A stretch of 64,000 bases of DNA from Atopsyche davidsoni (Eukaryota > Arthropoda > Insecta > Trichoptera > Hydrobiosidae): positions 8,372,501 to 8,436,500 of the forward strand of contig JAILWY010000027.1 of assembly GCA_022113835.1 (NCBI GenBank). Direction: 5' to 3'. The notes beneath the pieces were generated by a model. That model was given only the letters and a program-made list of their open reading frames with translations, was not told the DNA's origin and searched no databases. A program made the translations under genes and the position numbers. The first letter of the stretch is position 1. Each line of letters opens with the position of its first letter. Positions 13,001 through 28,000 of the stretch are shown here, piece by piece.

Positions 13001-16000
13001 ATTTATTATTTTTGAAATAACAATTCAAACTCTCACTCAATTAAATGCCCACAGTGGTCCGAAGGACCAAGGCATCATGGGGGTCTCATACCCTAGAGGC
13101 CTAGAAGTATATTTCACATATGAACCTTATACCTAAAATAAATTGTCAAATAAGCATTGTCTACTAACATGTCTCTCCTGGTTGAGTGTGACTTCCATGT
13201 CCTTGGTCTTGACGAGTGGACTCCAAGGAGGATCCACTATGGGTAGAGACTCAATGCCTATCTTGGGCGATGGGAGAGTGAATTCGATTCCTGGTGGCGG
13301 AACCTTGAAGGTGAGGGAAGCTCCTTCTTCCATGCGAGGCCACACTTGATATCGTAGCTTCCACAGTACTTGAAACCGCAAGATGGCATTTATCCTAAAT
13401 ATTTAAAAAAAAGTTTAAGAAGTGAAATAAAAACTAATTATTCATATTTATTCAAGGATCGAGTGACGTTCAAGCTCAAATAATTTGAGAATGGTGAATC
13501 TGTACTGTAAAAAGCAAGTAAGTAAAAAATCGGAGAATAGAGAGAGTATTTGCTCCCATATTAAATTACATAAAAGTAACACCAAAGGGTTTTTTCTCAA
13601 AAGATTTTTATCCCTTTTAAGAGAGAGAATTGAATTTCTATTGCTTCTGCTGGATTCAAATTTCTAACAACATGTTCGACCTGCGAGTGTTCTTACAACT
13701 GCACCATGAAGTAGTTTTTTTTTAAATACCTAAAGGTAGTTTAGATAGGGTTACAGAGGCTACAAAAGATGAGACCTGACACTGGGGTCCGTATGCTGTA
13801 GATCTCGGAGCATGATATCAGAAGCGTGGTGGGGTGCCTTGACTGCAGCCAGGATGAAAAGGGAGGCGGCACTAGCAGCTACCTCCTGGCAACAGTCTAG
13901 CAATAGTGCCCAGGCACCCGGCAGTGCGCCAGCAAAGCTGTCCTCTGACATGATCATTGCCCCCTTTACCAAAATGGCCAAAGGCGAGTGAAATGCATTG
14001 CGAACCTGTTTGGGCATGTATTACGGTTAAAAACTATAAATAGGATAAATTCAGGGACAGTTAAAATTATAGCTTTCTTGTAATTGCAATGCTCACATAT
14101 ATTTACAGCTAAATTAAGTAAAAAATGTCACTAATTTTATGCAACTGGAGAATTTTTAATAAATAAAATATTTACTCCATTGCAATTAAAGTAGTATTTG
14201 TAAATATTGTTGTCTGATAAATCATATATTTTCTAATCTGAATTTCTGATAACTTTCAAAGTTCTTTCTTTACACTGAAGTATTTTAGTGATACCGATAA
14301 CATTATAATTGCATGACCTGGGTTTTGATGTAGTTGAGTATCGGGGAGGGAGCGATAGCAGGGGCTGATTTATGGACCGGTACATCTCGCACAGAAGAAA
14401 ACATATCTCGGGATGTACCGGTATCAATAATAGAGCGATCCAATCTGTAAACAAAAGAAAAGAGAAAAAGATTTTTTATGGCACTAGTTCAGTGAGTGAA
14501 ACGCTAATCAGAACAAAAAGTTTTTAGTCAATACATAAATTACAATACAATATACATAAAATTCCACATTAGAATACATTTAATCAAGAGCTTGATTAAA
14601 AACTTTATTAATCTTTACGTTTATAATTTGTAAATAAATGTTTCAGAGTATTCGGCTATTTTTTTAAATTGAAGTAAATAATACCGTACCGAATTCAATC
14701 GGGATGTTAGAGATGCCTGTATATCATTTATATGGGTAGATAAAACAAATGTGTTGTTAATATGGTAAATTAATTAAGAATAGACTGAAACCACTAAATC
14801 CTTTTAATTCCAAATTCCGGAAATTTGAAGATACATTGTGACATACAAATAAATTTTAATTGCAATACGGATATTAATATCTATTATATATTCTTTTTTA
14901 TCAGAAGTAAGTGAATTGTTAGAATCGAAGGTGCGCAGATAAGAAGATGGTTTATGGGCTAAGCCTGTCCTTAACCTAGGAAGCCAAGTTCACCAGATTT
15001 ATGCTTTATTACTTTTGTGACACCGAAAATCTCATCGGAGATAGCCAGAGTCCTCTTGCGTTGAAGAGCAAGTGCAGTGCCCTGAAACCTTTCATTGGGT
15101 TGTATATTGTCAATCTAATGGTTTTTCTGGGTTCGAGCACAGTGTTAGTATAATAGTTTTATGGTGTCCGTTATGTCTTATGTCTTAAGCTAAATATTGA
15201 TTTTATTCCATAGCCTTAAAATTATTTTAAGAGTACTTAATTGACTGGAATTATATTTATACATAAGGTTATCCATGTAAAATTTTCATGTATAATAATT
15301 TTCATGTGATAATTTCATGCTTGTTATAAGAAGTAGCCAAGGTGTAAAAAAATAAATAAAACATATGAAAAAAATGGGTTGAATTCTTAATGAATTAGAT
15401 TCATCAGCTGTGGATAAAATGGTAAAAAAGTAAAAGACTTCGTACTGTATTATGATCATTTATAAGAGTAATTCATTTTAAAAATTTCAAAATGATAAAA
15501 TTTTAATTGATAAATAACCTAATTAAAAGTAAGCGTAATTTTACTGCTTTGATGACATGTTATAAAAAAGCCATTAAAGAGAGTTGTTATCAGTCCTGTT
15601 AATTATAAACACAGAGCAAAATTAACATTTACTTGTATATAATTATATAATATTCAAATGATAATTAATATCTTTACGTATAATTTGAATTTTGATTAAT
15701 TAATTGATAAAATTTGCCAAAAAATTCTAGTTTTCTCGGAATCTCTCAGTAAATTTCATTCATCAACTTTTAGAGGAAAAAAAATTACTGTGGAAATTGC
15801 ATTATGTCTTTCATTCATCATTTTTAATAAGTATATTTTTATGACAGGAATTCTTTTGGAAATAAAATTTGTGCCGTACTATTAAATGTGACATAAAATC
15901 CAATTAAATTGGAACTAGTATCCAAGATTGTTGTTTTCGACAAAATGCATTTTGATTATATCAACGCTATTGCGTTGCAAAAAGCTATTATCAGTCGAAT

Positions 16001-19000
16001 GGCACTTTCAAAACAGGCAAGAATAAAATTAAAATATTATATTTTAAGTACAGTATTTGAGGTTTATAAGCGAGAAAAGGTTTATCTATCTCTATATATA
16101 ATACATAAGTAGTTTTTATTACTATCCTCATAAAATATGTTTTATAAATTAATATTTTCTAAATATAAATTATTTCTTTATAATTTGGTGTTTACTGTGT
16201 ACTTTTCAAAAACTAAAATAACCATTAAAAAAAATATGGCCCAAAGGTCATACTCAATTGCACACTGTACATATGGGTATATTTAATTAAAATAACTTCT
16301 AAATTATTATTGAATTGAAGATTCGGCTCTGTAATAAAGTGGAGGCATTTATTACTCTTTAAAGCTATTTCTCATTGTCTGAGTCGGCTCACTTGCTGGC
16401 TGTCATTGAATAAGTGCTGTACTTTATTTCTCTTTCTTAGTAATGGCGCCTCATTACAAACTTATGTATTTTGATGTCAAAGGACTTGGAGAGTGTATTA
16501 AATATATATTTGAGTATAAAAATATTGAATATGAAAATGAAGTTATCACCCTCTCGAGAAAAGTAGGTCCGTGGAAAGATCTTAAAGCAAGTAAGTAATG
16601 AATACGTTTTTAAATAAACAGTACATACATGAAGTGACAGTAAAAATTCATGAAAAAATATAAAAGACACGACACCGTCAGAGTGTCGAGGCTTAATACT
16701 TTCGACCACTGTGGCACTTTACCAAAAATTTTAATTGTTACTTACAAGTGTGTATGGGCAATAGCCAATATGTTTTGATGTTAGTACTGCAAAGGATTGA
16801 CTTCCACTGGGATAATTATAAAATTTAATTAAATTTCTTTAAAAATTGAATTTTAAATTGTCAAAATTTTATACCTAATGATAACTATACTAATGAATGA
16901 TATTTTTTTAACTCTTATTACCATGTTGTTGGTAAATTATACTGAAAGATAAGGGATTGTATATTATTTCTTATATTTATTGATGAGCAAGAGTCTCCCA
17001 AGTTCAGATAACCTGAATATGAGAAAACTTTAACCACTCTGCACTATAGTAGGAGGCTGCAATGGAGTAGGGAGGTAGACAAGCAGTTGAAAGCATTCAG
17101 AGGCAGTTGTAACTGTGTCTAGCTTGATGTACAGATTTTTTTGAAAGGGTTTTGACTACCAAAAAAATTACAATTTAACAGAATAAAGAAAAGTAAAATG
17201 ACTTATTGTTGCATACGGATTTGCAAATATACAAAGCATTGAACCATAGAGGGATTTGTAGTCAAGTTTCGATGTCATAAATTTTAAGTAATAATAATCG
17301 TTTGTAGGTATGCCTTTCGGCCAACTCCCAGTGCTGGAGGTGGATGGAGAGCGTTTGTACCAGTCGCTGGCTATCTGCCAGTACTTGGGGGAAATGTACG
17401 GCCTCGCAGCAGACAGTCTCTGGGAAACCGCACATCTCAATGCCATCAGCTACTCTTTCTATGATCACTTTATAAGTTTGTACACTCATAATACTATTTG
17501 AGAAAATCACATATTTTATAAACTTGATTTTGATATTGAAAAACCATAGTTTGTCAATTCATCTAGATTTGTCAAGCGTTGGCAGTAAAAGAAAGTTTTA
17601 TTTTAATATCATTTACAGAGTAAATGTTTTAACAAAGTTACAAAACTGTAACCTGCATTTCTATTATAAGACTTATCTAATATTTACATTCAGATAAAAC
17701 CTTACATTTCTTGTTATCAACAAGTTGGTTCTCGTAGATAGCCACATTAAAAAATTGACACATTGGCAATTATTTATTGGCATTCTAACAAATCTTTGTC
17801 TACAAACTCTAACGTTGTTTTATCATAAGAAATAAATATTTTTCACCACTAAATATATTATATGACAAACGATAAAAGATATTTAATTGAAAATTATAAA
17901 AATATATATATGATCACTTAAATCAAATATGTCTAGATAACTAATATAAGTATAATATTTATAAGTAGTATGGATGTACTTTACAATGTTATTTCATTTA
18001 CAGGAGTTGTCAGATATTATTATACAAATCAACAGGAAGAGAAAGCCTCATTAAAACAAGAACAAGAGGAAATTATGATTCCTTTCTACTTCTCGCGCTT
18101 TGAAAATCTACTGAAATCTAAGGGTGATTTTTTTGGTGGAAAGGTAGGAATACTCAGATACAATCATTTCATTTGTAAACAGTAGAACTTGGCTCATGAC
18201 ATTATTATATACTTGCATAAGAATATTCCAATTTTTCTCTCAGTTACATATATTAAAATAGTGCTTTGAGGTGTTTGTAAGTCGTATTATTCTTCGTCGT
18301 AGCTAACATGGCTAGATTTCTACATGGTGGCTGGTTTTGAATCGATAAATGGTATGATGGGAGCCGATTACATCAGTGGCAAGTACCCGGCTCTACAAGC
18401 CCACATGGAGAGGGTGTGGAATTTACCCAACATCAAGGAGTATATCACCGAGAGACCTAATTACACCCGTTGATAATCTTATTTTGTCAAAATATATTAT
18501 TGTACATTATTTGTATTAGGTTTTGTTTGCAAATAATTAATAAAATATATAAATAACCATCATACCTGTCTTTTTTTCCAACACTGTCTTTTCTTCGAAT
18601 TGGTGATGTCTGCGAGCTAGTTTGGTCGGAGACTTTTCTTCCTCTTCTATCTTTCTTTAGGTGTTGTTTATCACAATCCACGTCGAATGTGGTATTTTCT
18701 CCAAACATGCCAAATTTTTCGCCATATATCTGGAACACAGATAACCAAATTATTTGATTAGACTTAGTTGATGATAAAATAAAATAAATACAGAGTTGGT
18801 GCAATAAAAAAATGTCAAAAACAACTAAGTCTCCATTTCCTAACCTCTCTGGTGGACATTAGCAAATTGAGGGTTTACGAGATAGTAGATGCTGTGATCT
18901 TTTCTTACAAACTTGTAGGCTGGTTCTTTGATACTCAAATCCTTTGAGTGACTATAGTGTGTATGGTTTTAATATTATTTTTTATTTGACAATGATCAAA

Positions 19001-22000
19001 TAACACAATAATGAAATTACCTTTCGAACTGATTTAATAAGTCTAGAGCTCGCCCTCATATTTCTCTTGTAGCAAAATGGGTGGCAGAAATTTTGATGAG
19101 AACAATAATAGTTGAAGGAGTTGATTTGTTGAACAACAATCTGTAAAAATAAATGTTAAATAAAATAAGAAAATATTTTTTACCAATAAATTTTGATATA
19201 ATAATAATGTGGAATGAAGAAAATTAAATAGAGTAAATCTTAGAAACGAAAGCCTATTTGTACAATAAAACATTATTTAAGTATAAATTTATTTACGCTT
19301 TGTACTAATTAATCTCATATCTGATAAATAGTTGTTTGTAACAATAAGATATTCTATAACAAAAAAACTATACCTTTATCCATGGCATTCCCTTGGACGT
19401 ATCATCTGTGTCGTTACTATCAGGACTCTCCAGTGGGTGATCGTGGTCATCACTTAGCACCCCTGGGCTCTCTTCACCACCACTGTTGTCAGCGGGTCCG
19501 GCCACTGTCGGTGCGGCAGTGGCTCCTACGGCTGCCGCTGCCTCTGAGGTGTCACTGCGATCTGACAGTGAACTGACTTTTCGCCGTGACTGGATTGAAT
19601 CTGCGTATTTAACCATGCCTGAGAAAGGGTATAAGTGTCAAGAGCACCCTGTCTCAATTTACTAGGCATTATATTTGTAAGAAAATATTGATTTTCAAAA
19701 CCATTTTTCTGAAATACTGTGGAAACTGACTCCGTTACTGCCACTGACTCGAGATTGCTGAGCTTAACACTTAGTCATCTTTGTGAGGCTTTTTATAAAC
19801 ACATGTTTAATAATTTTTGTTAACTTTCCTTTTATTCTGCTAGAATTCTCAAATTATAGGTCAACTAAAGTCACATTGATTTTTTAGAGACCGAAAAGAC
19901 CAAACAACAGTTGATTAGCTATTGATGCTAGAAAATTGGAGAAAAAAAAGAGCACTTACATTCCTCGACTTCCTTGCCCTCCTTGGTGTTGCGACGAAGC
20001 TTGAGAGATTTGCGCTTGAAGGAGCCCGTGGGCAGTTGATGTGCATGTGCAACATGCGCAGGATGGGCGGCATGAAGAGGGTGTGGCGCGTGGGAGGGGT
20101 GCGCAGCATGGGCAGCGTGTGCAGCGTGCACAGGATGGGACGGCAGCAGCGGGCCAGGGGGATGAGGATGGGGGGCAGCCAGGGCGGGTGGAGGGAGCGT
20201 CCCGGCGCCCTGCTGAGTTCCACGTCGCAGCAGAAAAGGGCGACCTGCCGGAGGACCCACGCGTGTGGCTCGAGCTTTCTTCTCTTCTGTGACTGGTGCT
20301 CCATCTTCCAGCTGATGTTTAAAATATTATCAAATAATTCAGTCATCAATTTCAACATTCACTCTGATATTTTGAATAAAAGTTAATATTCAAATACTAT
20401 CATGCATTATATAGATCGACTTAAAGCATTTATAACAAAAAATAGCTTACAAGAATAAGTTACAAAATACTAGAAATAAAACTAAAAAATGTATTTCGCG
20501 ATTACTCAATAGCTCAATATTCATGGTAATCTTTTTTTAACAAACTATACAGGGCTAAAGAAGAAATGTTTTTTTTTATTTACTAGATGTGTTTGAATTA
20601 ATCTATAGCAATATAAATTTTAGTTATTTTTTCTTCCTTTTTGAGGAGTCGGATAAGTATTTCAAAAGATTAGTGAAAATATAGTGTGACTTACGGTAGC
20701 GTTGCTGCTTGCCTCGGACTCGTTCTCAGGTTCATGCAGCACGAAGGATATTTTGCGATCGGCATCTCCAGCAATGGACTGAAGACTCTGGGCCGAAGCC
20801 TGCGAGTGGCCCATGCTGGAGAGGGCCATGCTCCAGCGCCGGTTTGCGTCCCTGATCCCGTATACGGCAAGTGATACATTACATCTAGCTGTTGCTCCGG
20901 GCCAGAGCGCAATCGCAATGTGCACTCTCCCCTTTTTTAATTATTACTAATTTAGAGCCAGATTCACTTTTATCGAGTATTAAAATTTTGATGTCTGCTT
21001 ATTCAGAAACATTATAAAAGTGTCTGTAAAGCGTATTTAAAATCCGAATCATTTTAATTTTGAATATATTTTTTCATAAAAAAGAGGGGTTTTGATACTT
21101 AAATATTTAAATGTTATGGGTTGTTGAAATCTAAGATGCGTCAAGTTGCAATGCTATTCTTATGTAAAAAATGGATAAAAACACAACAAACCTTACTGAT
21201 ACTTACGATCCATGCTTATGACAAATGATCGATATTAATGCACAAAAAACACACAATGCCAATAGAGAAAACACAGATCAGCCCTGGGGTAAAGGTACAC
21301 AGAAAGCCTTTTCGGAAACAAAATAGAATATGATTGAATGAGAATCGATAGCGCTTCAAACATATCAGAAAACGGCACAAACCATGAAGAAAATTTCATT
21401 TCCATGTGTAATACTGAACAGTATGTAGATTCTAATTTATTTCTCAACAACACTCTTTTTGTAAGTTACTCATTTTTAAGTCCAAATAAATTACACATCA
21501 AATGTGTAGTTGAAAAGTGTAAAGATCATGCAACTTGGATTACGAGACATGAATTAACTGTAAATTTCAACAGCAAAAAAAAAATTTGCAGTAAGCCTAA
21601 AATATTATCTCTCAAAACGGCATTTTCATTTTTTGTGACATAACTGGAGTGTTAGAATTTTTGCGTAATCGAAATTTTCATTGTACCCAATTTTTTGCCA
21701 AAATATCTAATTCAACCTTTGAATACAAAATCCATCAAGTCTATACAGTCCCTGAATGAATTCAAGTTTGTTTCTCAGCAGATAGCGTAGCAGATAAATT
21801 GCAGATTTGATTGTCAGTGTGAGGTTATCATTTCATTCTGTATTCCATATTGTGTATTGTTTTATCGGTTGAGTAGTGAGAAGTAGAGTATCAATGAGAT
21901 GAGAAAGCATTCATAAACAAATCAGTAATGTCTGAGGGATCAAGCTGTTGATAAAAAGTATGTACATTCGAGTAGTCTAACATGTAAGATGCAAACATTT

Positions 22001-25000
22001 ACAAAGAGAGTCAACTCGGTTAAGATAGTGAGAACAATATCGACAAGTCTTCAGTGACAAACAAGAACTCCAAGCCCATGGCAAGACAAAGATGCAAGAT
22101 GCTTAACAGTGAAGTCTGGAATTAAAGTGAGCTTTTGTGGTAACTTCCTGTTACATCTTAACATTGGACATTTATTTCATTATCGTGTCAGTTTGAAACT
22201 TTGATCATAAACATACATAAATTTATTCTCCATTGTAGACAGTCGGGGATCTTTCTATAGGGTATCTGATAATTCACGCAAAAAGTAATTTTGATGGAAA
22301 ACACAGGTTTATCATTAAAAATTGTAAGCTTTTTATTGATTCATAAATGGCCTCTAAGGCTTTGCTGGCATATACGATGCTGATTTTTCGAACAAAATCA
22401 TCTTCAGCGATGAGGCTCATTTTCATCTTGATGGCTTGGTTAATCAACAAAATTGTCACATTTGGGGTTCAAAAAATCTACCAGTGATTGTTGATAAACA
22501 AATGCATACACAACAGGTCACTGTTGGGTGCGGGATTAGGCCTGGGGGCATCATCAACCCATCTTCTTTGAAAAGCGGCCAGTCAGGCAATATCAGTTAA
22601 TGGTGCTCGCTATTGGGACATAATAATTCAATTTTTTGTGTCTAAATTGCAAGATATAGATGTGGACGATTCCATACATAAAAATAAATTACTTTCCATC
22701 AAAATTACTTTTTGACATCCTATATAAACACCGAAATGAAAGAAAAACCCGTTATCATCCAAAAGAAACAGAAAGACACCCTGCTTTAATTTAACGGCGC
22801 AAGTTGTTAATTTTGGATTAATATTTTCCTCCATCTGCGTCTCGATGGAGAGGGTGGAAAGACAAGCAAGTATACAAATATTATAGCAAATGTCACTAGT
22901 TTAAGCTTCAATGAACTATTGTAGTTGAAAGTCAAATATTTTACAGTGTGACTTGATAAAGTGAGCATTTTATTTAAAGAGAAGATTAAATTTACGTTCA
23001 GTACAATCAAAGATTTGAATCAATCCGGTTATAGATATTATCTGTATTTATAATGTTTTATGTTTTTGTAATGCATGTATAATCGGTAAAATTGAAATGT
23101 ATGCATTTTGTGTGCTCTCAGCTACTTCCGATAAGTTTACACATACAAGTTAAATTCCGAGTTCGGTTTCTGAATTTAATTCCAGACTTAAGATGAAAAC
23201 GCAGTAGAGTCAGCTGTACTGGCTGTGACATCTATATGAGCACGATGCAGGGCTCACATGAGGAGCGGTTCCCGAGCACTTCCAAAGTATATTAGTTTGA
23301 TAATTTTAAATAGGCAAAGTCTCTCAATTTTCAAAGTAAATGATTTTTCAATAAAAAAATTACCGTTTTGTCCGATAGCTCTGTCAGTTTCATGTGTGAC
23401 TGCAGCTCGTGCGCAAATATATTTACCTTACTCGATAATAATAATTGATAATTCAAACAAGAAGAATATATTTCTTTACTAATGACTACCACTGTAAAAT
23501 TGATAGAGAGTCATATATCTGCAGTCCATTTACGCTGTTATGATGCTCGGTGATATTGGCGTTTCTAACTCGAGTGTAGAAATCATTTTCATCGATACTA
23601 AGTGATGTGGTGTGAGAGGTTGATGGAATATTGAGTGCACCTTATCAAGCTCGCTTGTGTTGAAGATGAACCCTTCAGCCGAGATCAAAATGCAGCATCA
23701 CCAATCAATACAACAGGGCATTTCTCAGAAACTAACAGAGTAACCGTCGAATGCCGTGAATCATATGAAACCACCTTTCATGTCAAACTATGAAATTAAT
23801 TAGATTATGTTAAATGCCACAATTCAAGTTCCGTGACCGACTGGTGGTTCGAGATGCTTACAGTTACGTTTTCAAGTGCAGTAAGTGCCAACTTTGGAGT
23901 GTCATACAGTGCTGGGAACCGCGAATGCAGAGGGGAGAGACATGTAACATGTATACATCTATGGCTCATTATATGCACCAACGACCTGTATATCCGCTCC
24001 CATGGAGCGGGGCGCTCCTTCACCGAGGCTCTGGAGCTGACCTTGGGCAGGTTCTGGTACGTCTCTCGCAGGAAGGCTGTGATCTCCAACAAGAGCATGC
24101 AGGCTATGAGTCGGAGAGCAATAGGGCATTCCGCGCCTATTGGGCCTCCGGGAAGCCGGAGACTAGCTGTAAGAAAATTGAGAAAAAATGGAAATATATT
24201 TAATATATATATAAATAAATATAAACATATAATTATAAATATATAAATAAATTTAAAATAAATATAAATATATTTAATATATATTATGTATATTATAATA
24301 TACACAAATTTTTGGCTCCATGAATTTACAAAGTAAATTTGTTTTCAATAAAATACTATTTGGAATCATTGTATAGAGTAATTGCACACATACACATAAA
24401 TTAAAATATACCCTCGCTGCTTTAATTTTAACCGCTTTAAAGCTCAGGTTATATTGAAAATTTTTACTTCAAACATATTTTGTAATCAACTAAATTCTTA
24501 AAACAGAATTGTATCATAATATATAACACTAACCTAGTAAAAATAATAAAGATAGGGGATTTTATATACCCAATGTAAATTTAAACATACCTTCATCTAA
24601 GAAGTCTTCCTCTTCATCTTGCTGCAGAAGTTCTTTTTGCTTATCAGGGTCGGCAACCATAGCAACTACTTTTTGGACATGATGTTTGTCCTCTAGCAAC
24701 ATTTCTTCCAGTCTTCCCGCCAAAGCTTCTCCCCATTGGTAAAACATTTTTCCAGCAGCTCTCAATCTTCTTATTCCAGGGTGAGAAGAAACTGAAAAAA
24801 ATAAATACATAAATTAAATACTAATAATTATTATAATCTTTGTGGCGATGAGGAAAAGTTTATATATGAGCAATATCATTCTGTAGTCTCAACAAAGAAA
24901 TTTTGGTAAATGATGTACCTCTTCCCGGAACTGGGACAGAAGGCCGGATGTTGGGCAGGTCCACCTTCATCCATTGAGGCCACTGGCCCTTGTTGCAGCT

Positions 25001-28000
25001 GTGCACTAGGTGGGCACACTCCAGCAGCATGCAGGCTCTGGACACCACGGGTGTATGTGGCTATAGCAATAATTATCAGGTTTAATCATCAATTGTCATT
25101 ACAAGAAGTTTATAAAGATATAATCAGATAGTAGAACGCTTTGTAGAACGAATTTTTATACCAGATCTAGCAGAGCAGCCATAAGATGAGGGTCAGGTAT
25201 GGAGCCAGGTTGGCAGGTGTCAAGAAGGAAGGAGAAGCGAAGCATGCCGCTGTACACAGGCTCCAGGGCCACCAGGCGCCGCTCCTTTAGAACCACTACC
25301 TCGGACTCGCGAGCGCTTTCCCCCAATTCAAATGAACTGCGACGTGATGTATCTGTGATTTACCGCAATCAAAATTAAAATTCACAAATTGTTTAAATGA
25401 AATATAAATATTCTTCGTTGGTTACTTAAGTTTTATTTGGTGTTGATATTCCAACAGTTTTAATTTATCACTCTTATGAATTTGGAGTAACATGTAAACT
25501 CACAGTTTCCAGGGGATTCTTCTAGGCTGCCATCACGCTTTTTGCCAATTTTCTTAAGGCCTAGTCGGCTAAGGCGGCTTTGCATCTGCTGGCGAGCACT
25601 CCTCACAGCGCGGCGGGCCTGCGAGGCACCACCCAAGCTGCTCACACCTCCCAGGCTGCCGGAGCTCAGACCACCCACACCTCCCAGGGGAAGGCTGGAA
25701 GCCTGGCGCATAAGATGAGGCGGAGCCTCGCTGGGAGGGGAGTCTGAGTCACCATATGATGACGAGCTGGAGCCATAGGGCTTGCGGAACCATTTTACTA
25801 AAATAAAAAAAGGTTGCTAAATTTCAGGTTTAGGAATTGACATTCTGTAATTATATTTTCGATCACATTTAAATATCAGTTATGCATTAAAACTCTTTGA
25901 AAATTATTTAAGGAGTTGTTACCATAACATCAAATCACAATACATTAATGTAGACAGCTTAATATTCCAATAAAGTTATAAGTAAAATGTAGATATATAA
26001 CATGGATTCATCATTTTTTTCATTAATTGAAGTTTAATTACCTATTCCTCCAAATTTCTTGCTTTTTGAAGAAGTAGATTTATTAGAAGTGGTGGACTCT
26101 CCCATGGCGGATATGTTTCTCTCACTTTGCCTCGGTGTTAAGGCATGTGGGTGGTGTGGATGCTTCTTGCGTAAGTTCCCCAGAGGACTCTGGCTTGTTT
26201 TACTACAATCATCACAGGCGTCGGTTTCCAAAAGACTCTAGAATACAAAATTAAATACATATATTTAAAATTGACGATTAAATACTTATATTGAATGACT
26301 TTTGTGACTTGTTGGATTATGCACGAACAATTTACTACGAACTTATTATCAAGAGATAATACCATTTCTTTCTCTAAAGATAAATTTATTATATTCAATA
26401 TTTTTGACAGAAAGTACTTGGTGGATTTCCATTTTAATTAAAATACTTGTGATTTTTCCCCGTGTTTTATTTTATTGGTGAACATTTTTGCCAACCTTTT
26501 ATGTTGGCATTATTAAACGAAGATAATTTGACATTGCTAATGTAAAAGGTTGGCGGAACCGGTCACCATTACATTAAGTATTTTATTTAAAATGATAAAT
26601 TTATTATTACAAATATATTACTGGGTAGCATTTATTCATACATATTCTTTAAATTAGCAGTTTTTTGTATTTTTTTAGCAATTACTTAATTTTATTATTT
26701 TTAGCAATTTGAGATTAAATTAATGTAATAAAATAATAAAACGAATGTTTTATCATTAAAACAATATTGAATTATAATAATTAACTAAAATTATTAAAAG
26801 CCAATATTAAAAAAATATAATGTTCTTACAGCTCCAGTTGATGAAGTACTTCTTTTCTTGAACAATATTTTTCTATTAATTCTATCATCCATTACAAACG
26901 TTGTTTCAATTCCACTTTCTGATTCTCGTTCTTCGATTTCTGAGTGATGAATGTGTCTGAAAAAAATATTGAGAATAGTGAGAACAGAAAATTAATATCT
27001 TCAAAACAAAAAAACAGATTGGTTTTACGCAAAAATGTTAGTTTAGTTATTTCTTGTAGAGTATTGTTTTTACTAAATAAGCTATATTTTAAAAGTCTTT
27101 CAAGGTATTAAAATGAAGTTTCTATACATATAATAGATAAATAAAGTGTACCTTATGACTCTAGTAGTCTGCAGATTTGATTCAGGTTTGTTTGGTCTGT
27201 CAGCTGAGTCCAACAGACCACTAAGGGCTACAACTCTAAATACACCCCCATGGGCTTCCTTCACATACGTCATCAGATGTCGAATGTCTCTGTATAGAAC
27301 CTGTTATAAGTGTAAAAATAAATATTGTGAATATTATAGAAATAATTTTGGTTTTTTGACATATTTCAAAGCTTTTTTTTCAACTTATAAATAGCATCTT
27401 GTTGAGGGACAAGGCATTTGATTGGTGAAGATCAATTTTTTTTATAATTATAAAGATAGCTTTGTACTCTTTCTTCACTTTGAGTTTATTATATTTATTA
27501 CATGACTAGTTTCGACCAACAGACTTGGTCACTATCAGATGCAAAACTGAACTTTTTTTTTTAACAAGTTCAGTTTTGCATCTGATGATGACCAAGTCTG
27601 TTGGTCGAAGCTAGTCATGCAATAAATACCATAAACTCAAAGTGAAGAAAGAATACAAAGTCATCTTTATCATTATAAAAAATATATAAATAGCAAATAT
27701 ATTTTCAAGACTCTAAAATATTAACTGAACATTTAACTTATAAGATAACATCAATTAGATGACACTGAATTGTCACTGAAGACTATTATATAAAGTATGG
27801 TATTAAAATATACTTACAATGTCTTCCTGTATTTTGAGGTCCTTGCTCTCGTTGACAAGGCGAGTGACGAGGATTTTGAACATGCACTCCACCACCTGTC
27901 CCTCAGCACTGTGACCCCCTGCTGACCCCAGACCAGCACCAAAGTTTGTGGCGTATCCACCGTGCGAAACCTCTGGAGACTTGGAATTAGTGCGCTTTTG

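Larger units (their letters stand above)
14445..18565 (-). other. unc80 intron 31, host of the nested GST gene
   Basis: This is the second largest unc80 intron mapped (4.1 kb). It contains the whole GST gene on the other strand. The stretch 14445-16418 is AT-rich and shows no coding sequence, RNA gene or repeat that I recognise. The GST promoter should be in it. Confidence 0.7.

Noticed and set aside
19922..20386. Plus-strand open frame of 154 codons
   Set aside because: It is the antisense shadow of GC-rich unc80 exon 28; the minus strand has matching splice phases and family motifs.
21338..21643. Plus-strand frame of 101 codons in the 3.1-kb intron
   Set aside because: Low-complexity AT-rich composition, no recognised motif, no supporting splice or promoter signals.
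23814..24246. Two overlapping plus-strand frames of about 130 codons
   Set aside because: Antisense to unc80 exon 26 and its open extension; no domain and poor AT-rich ends.
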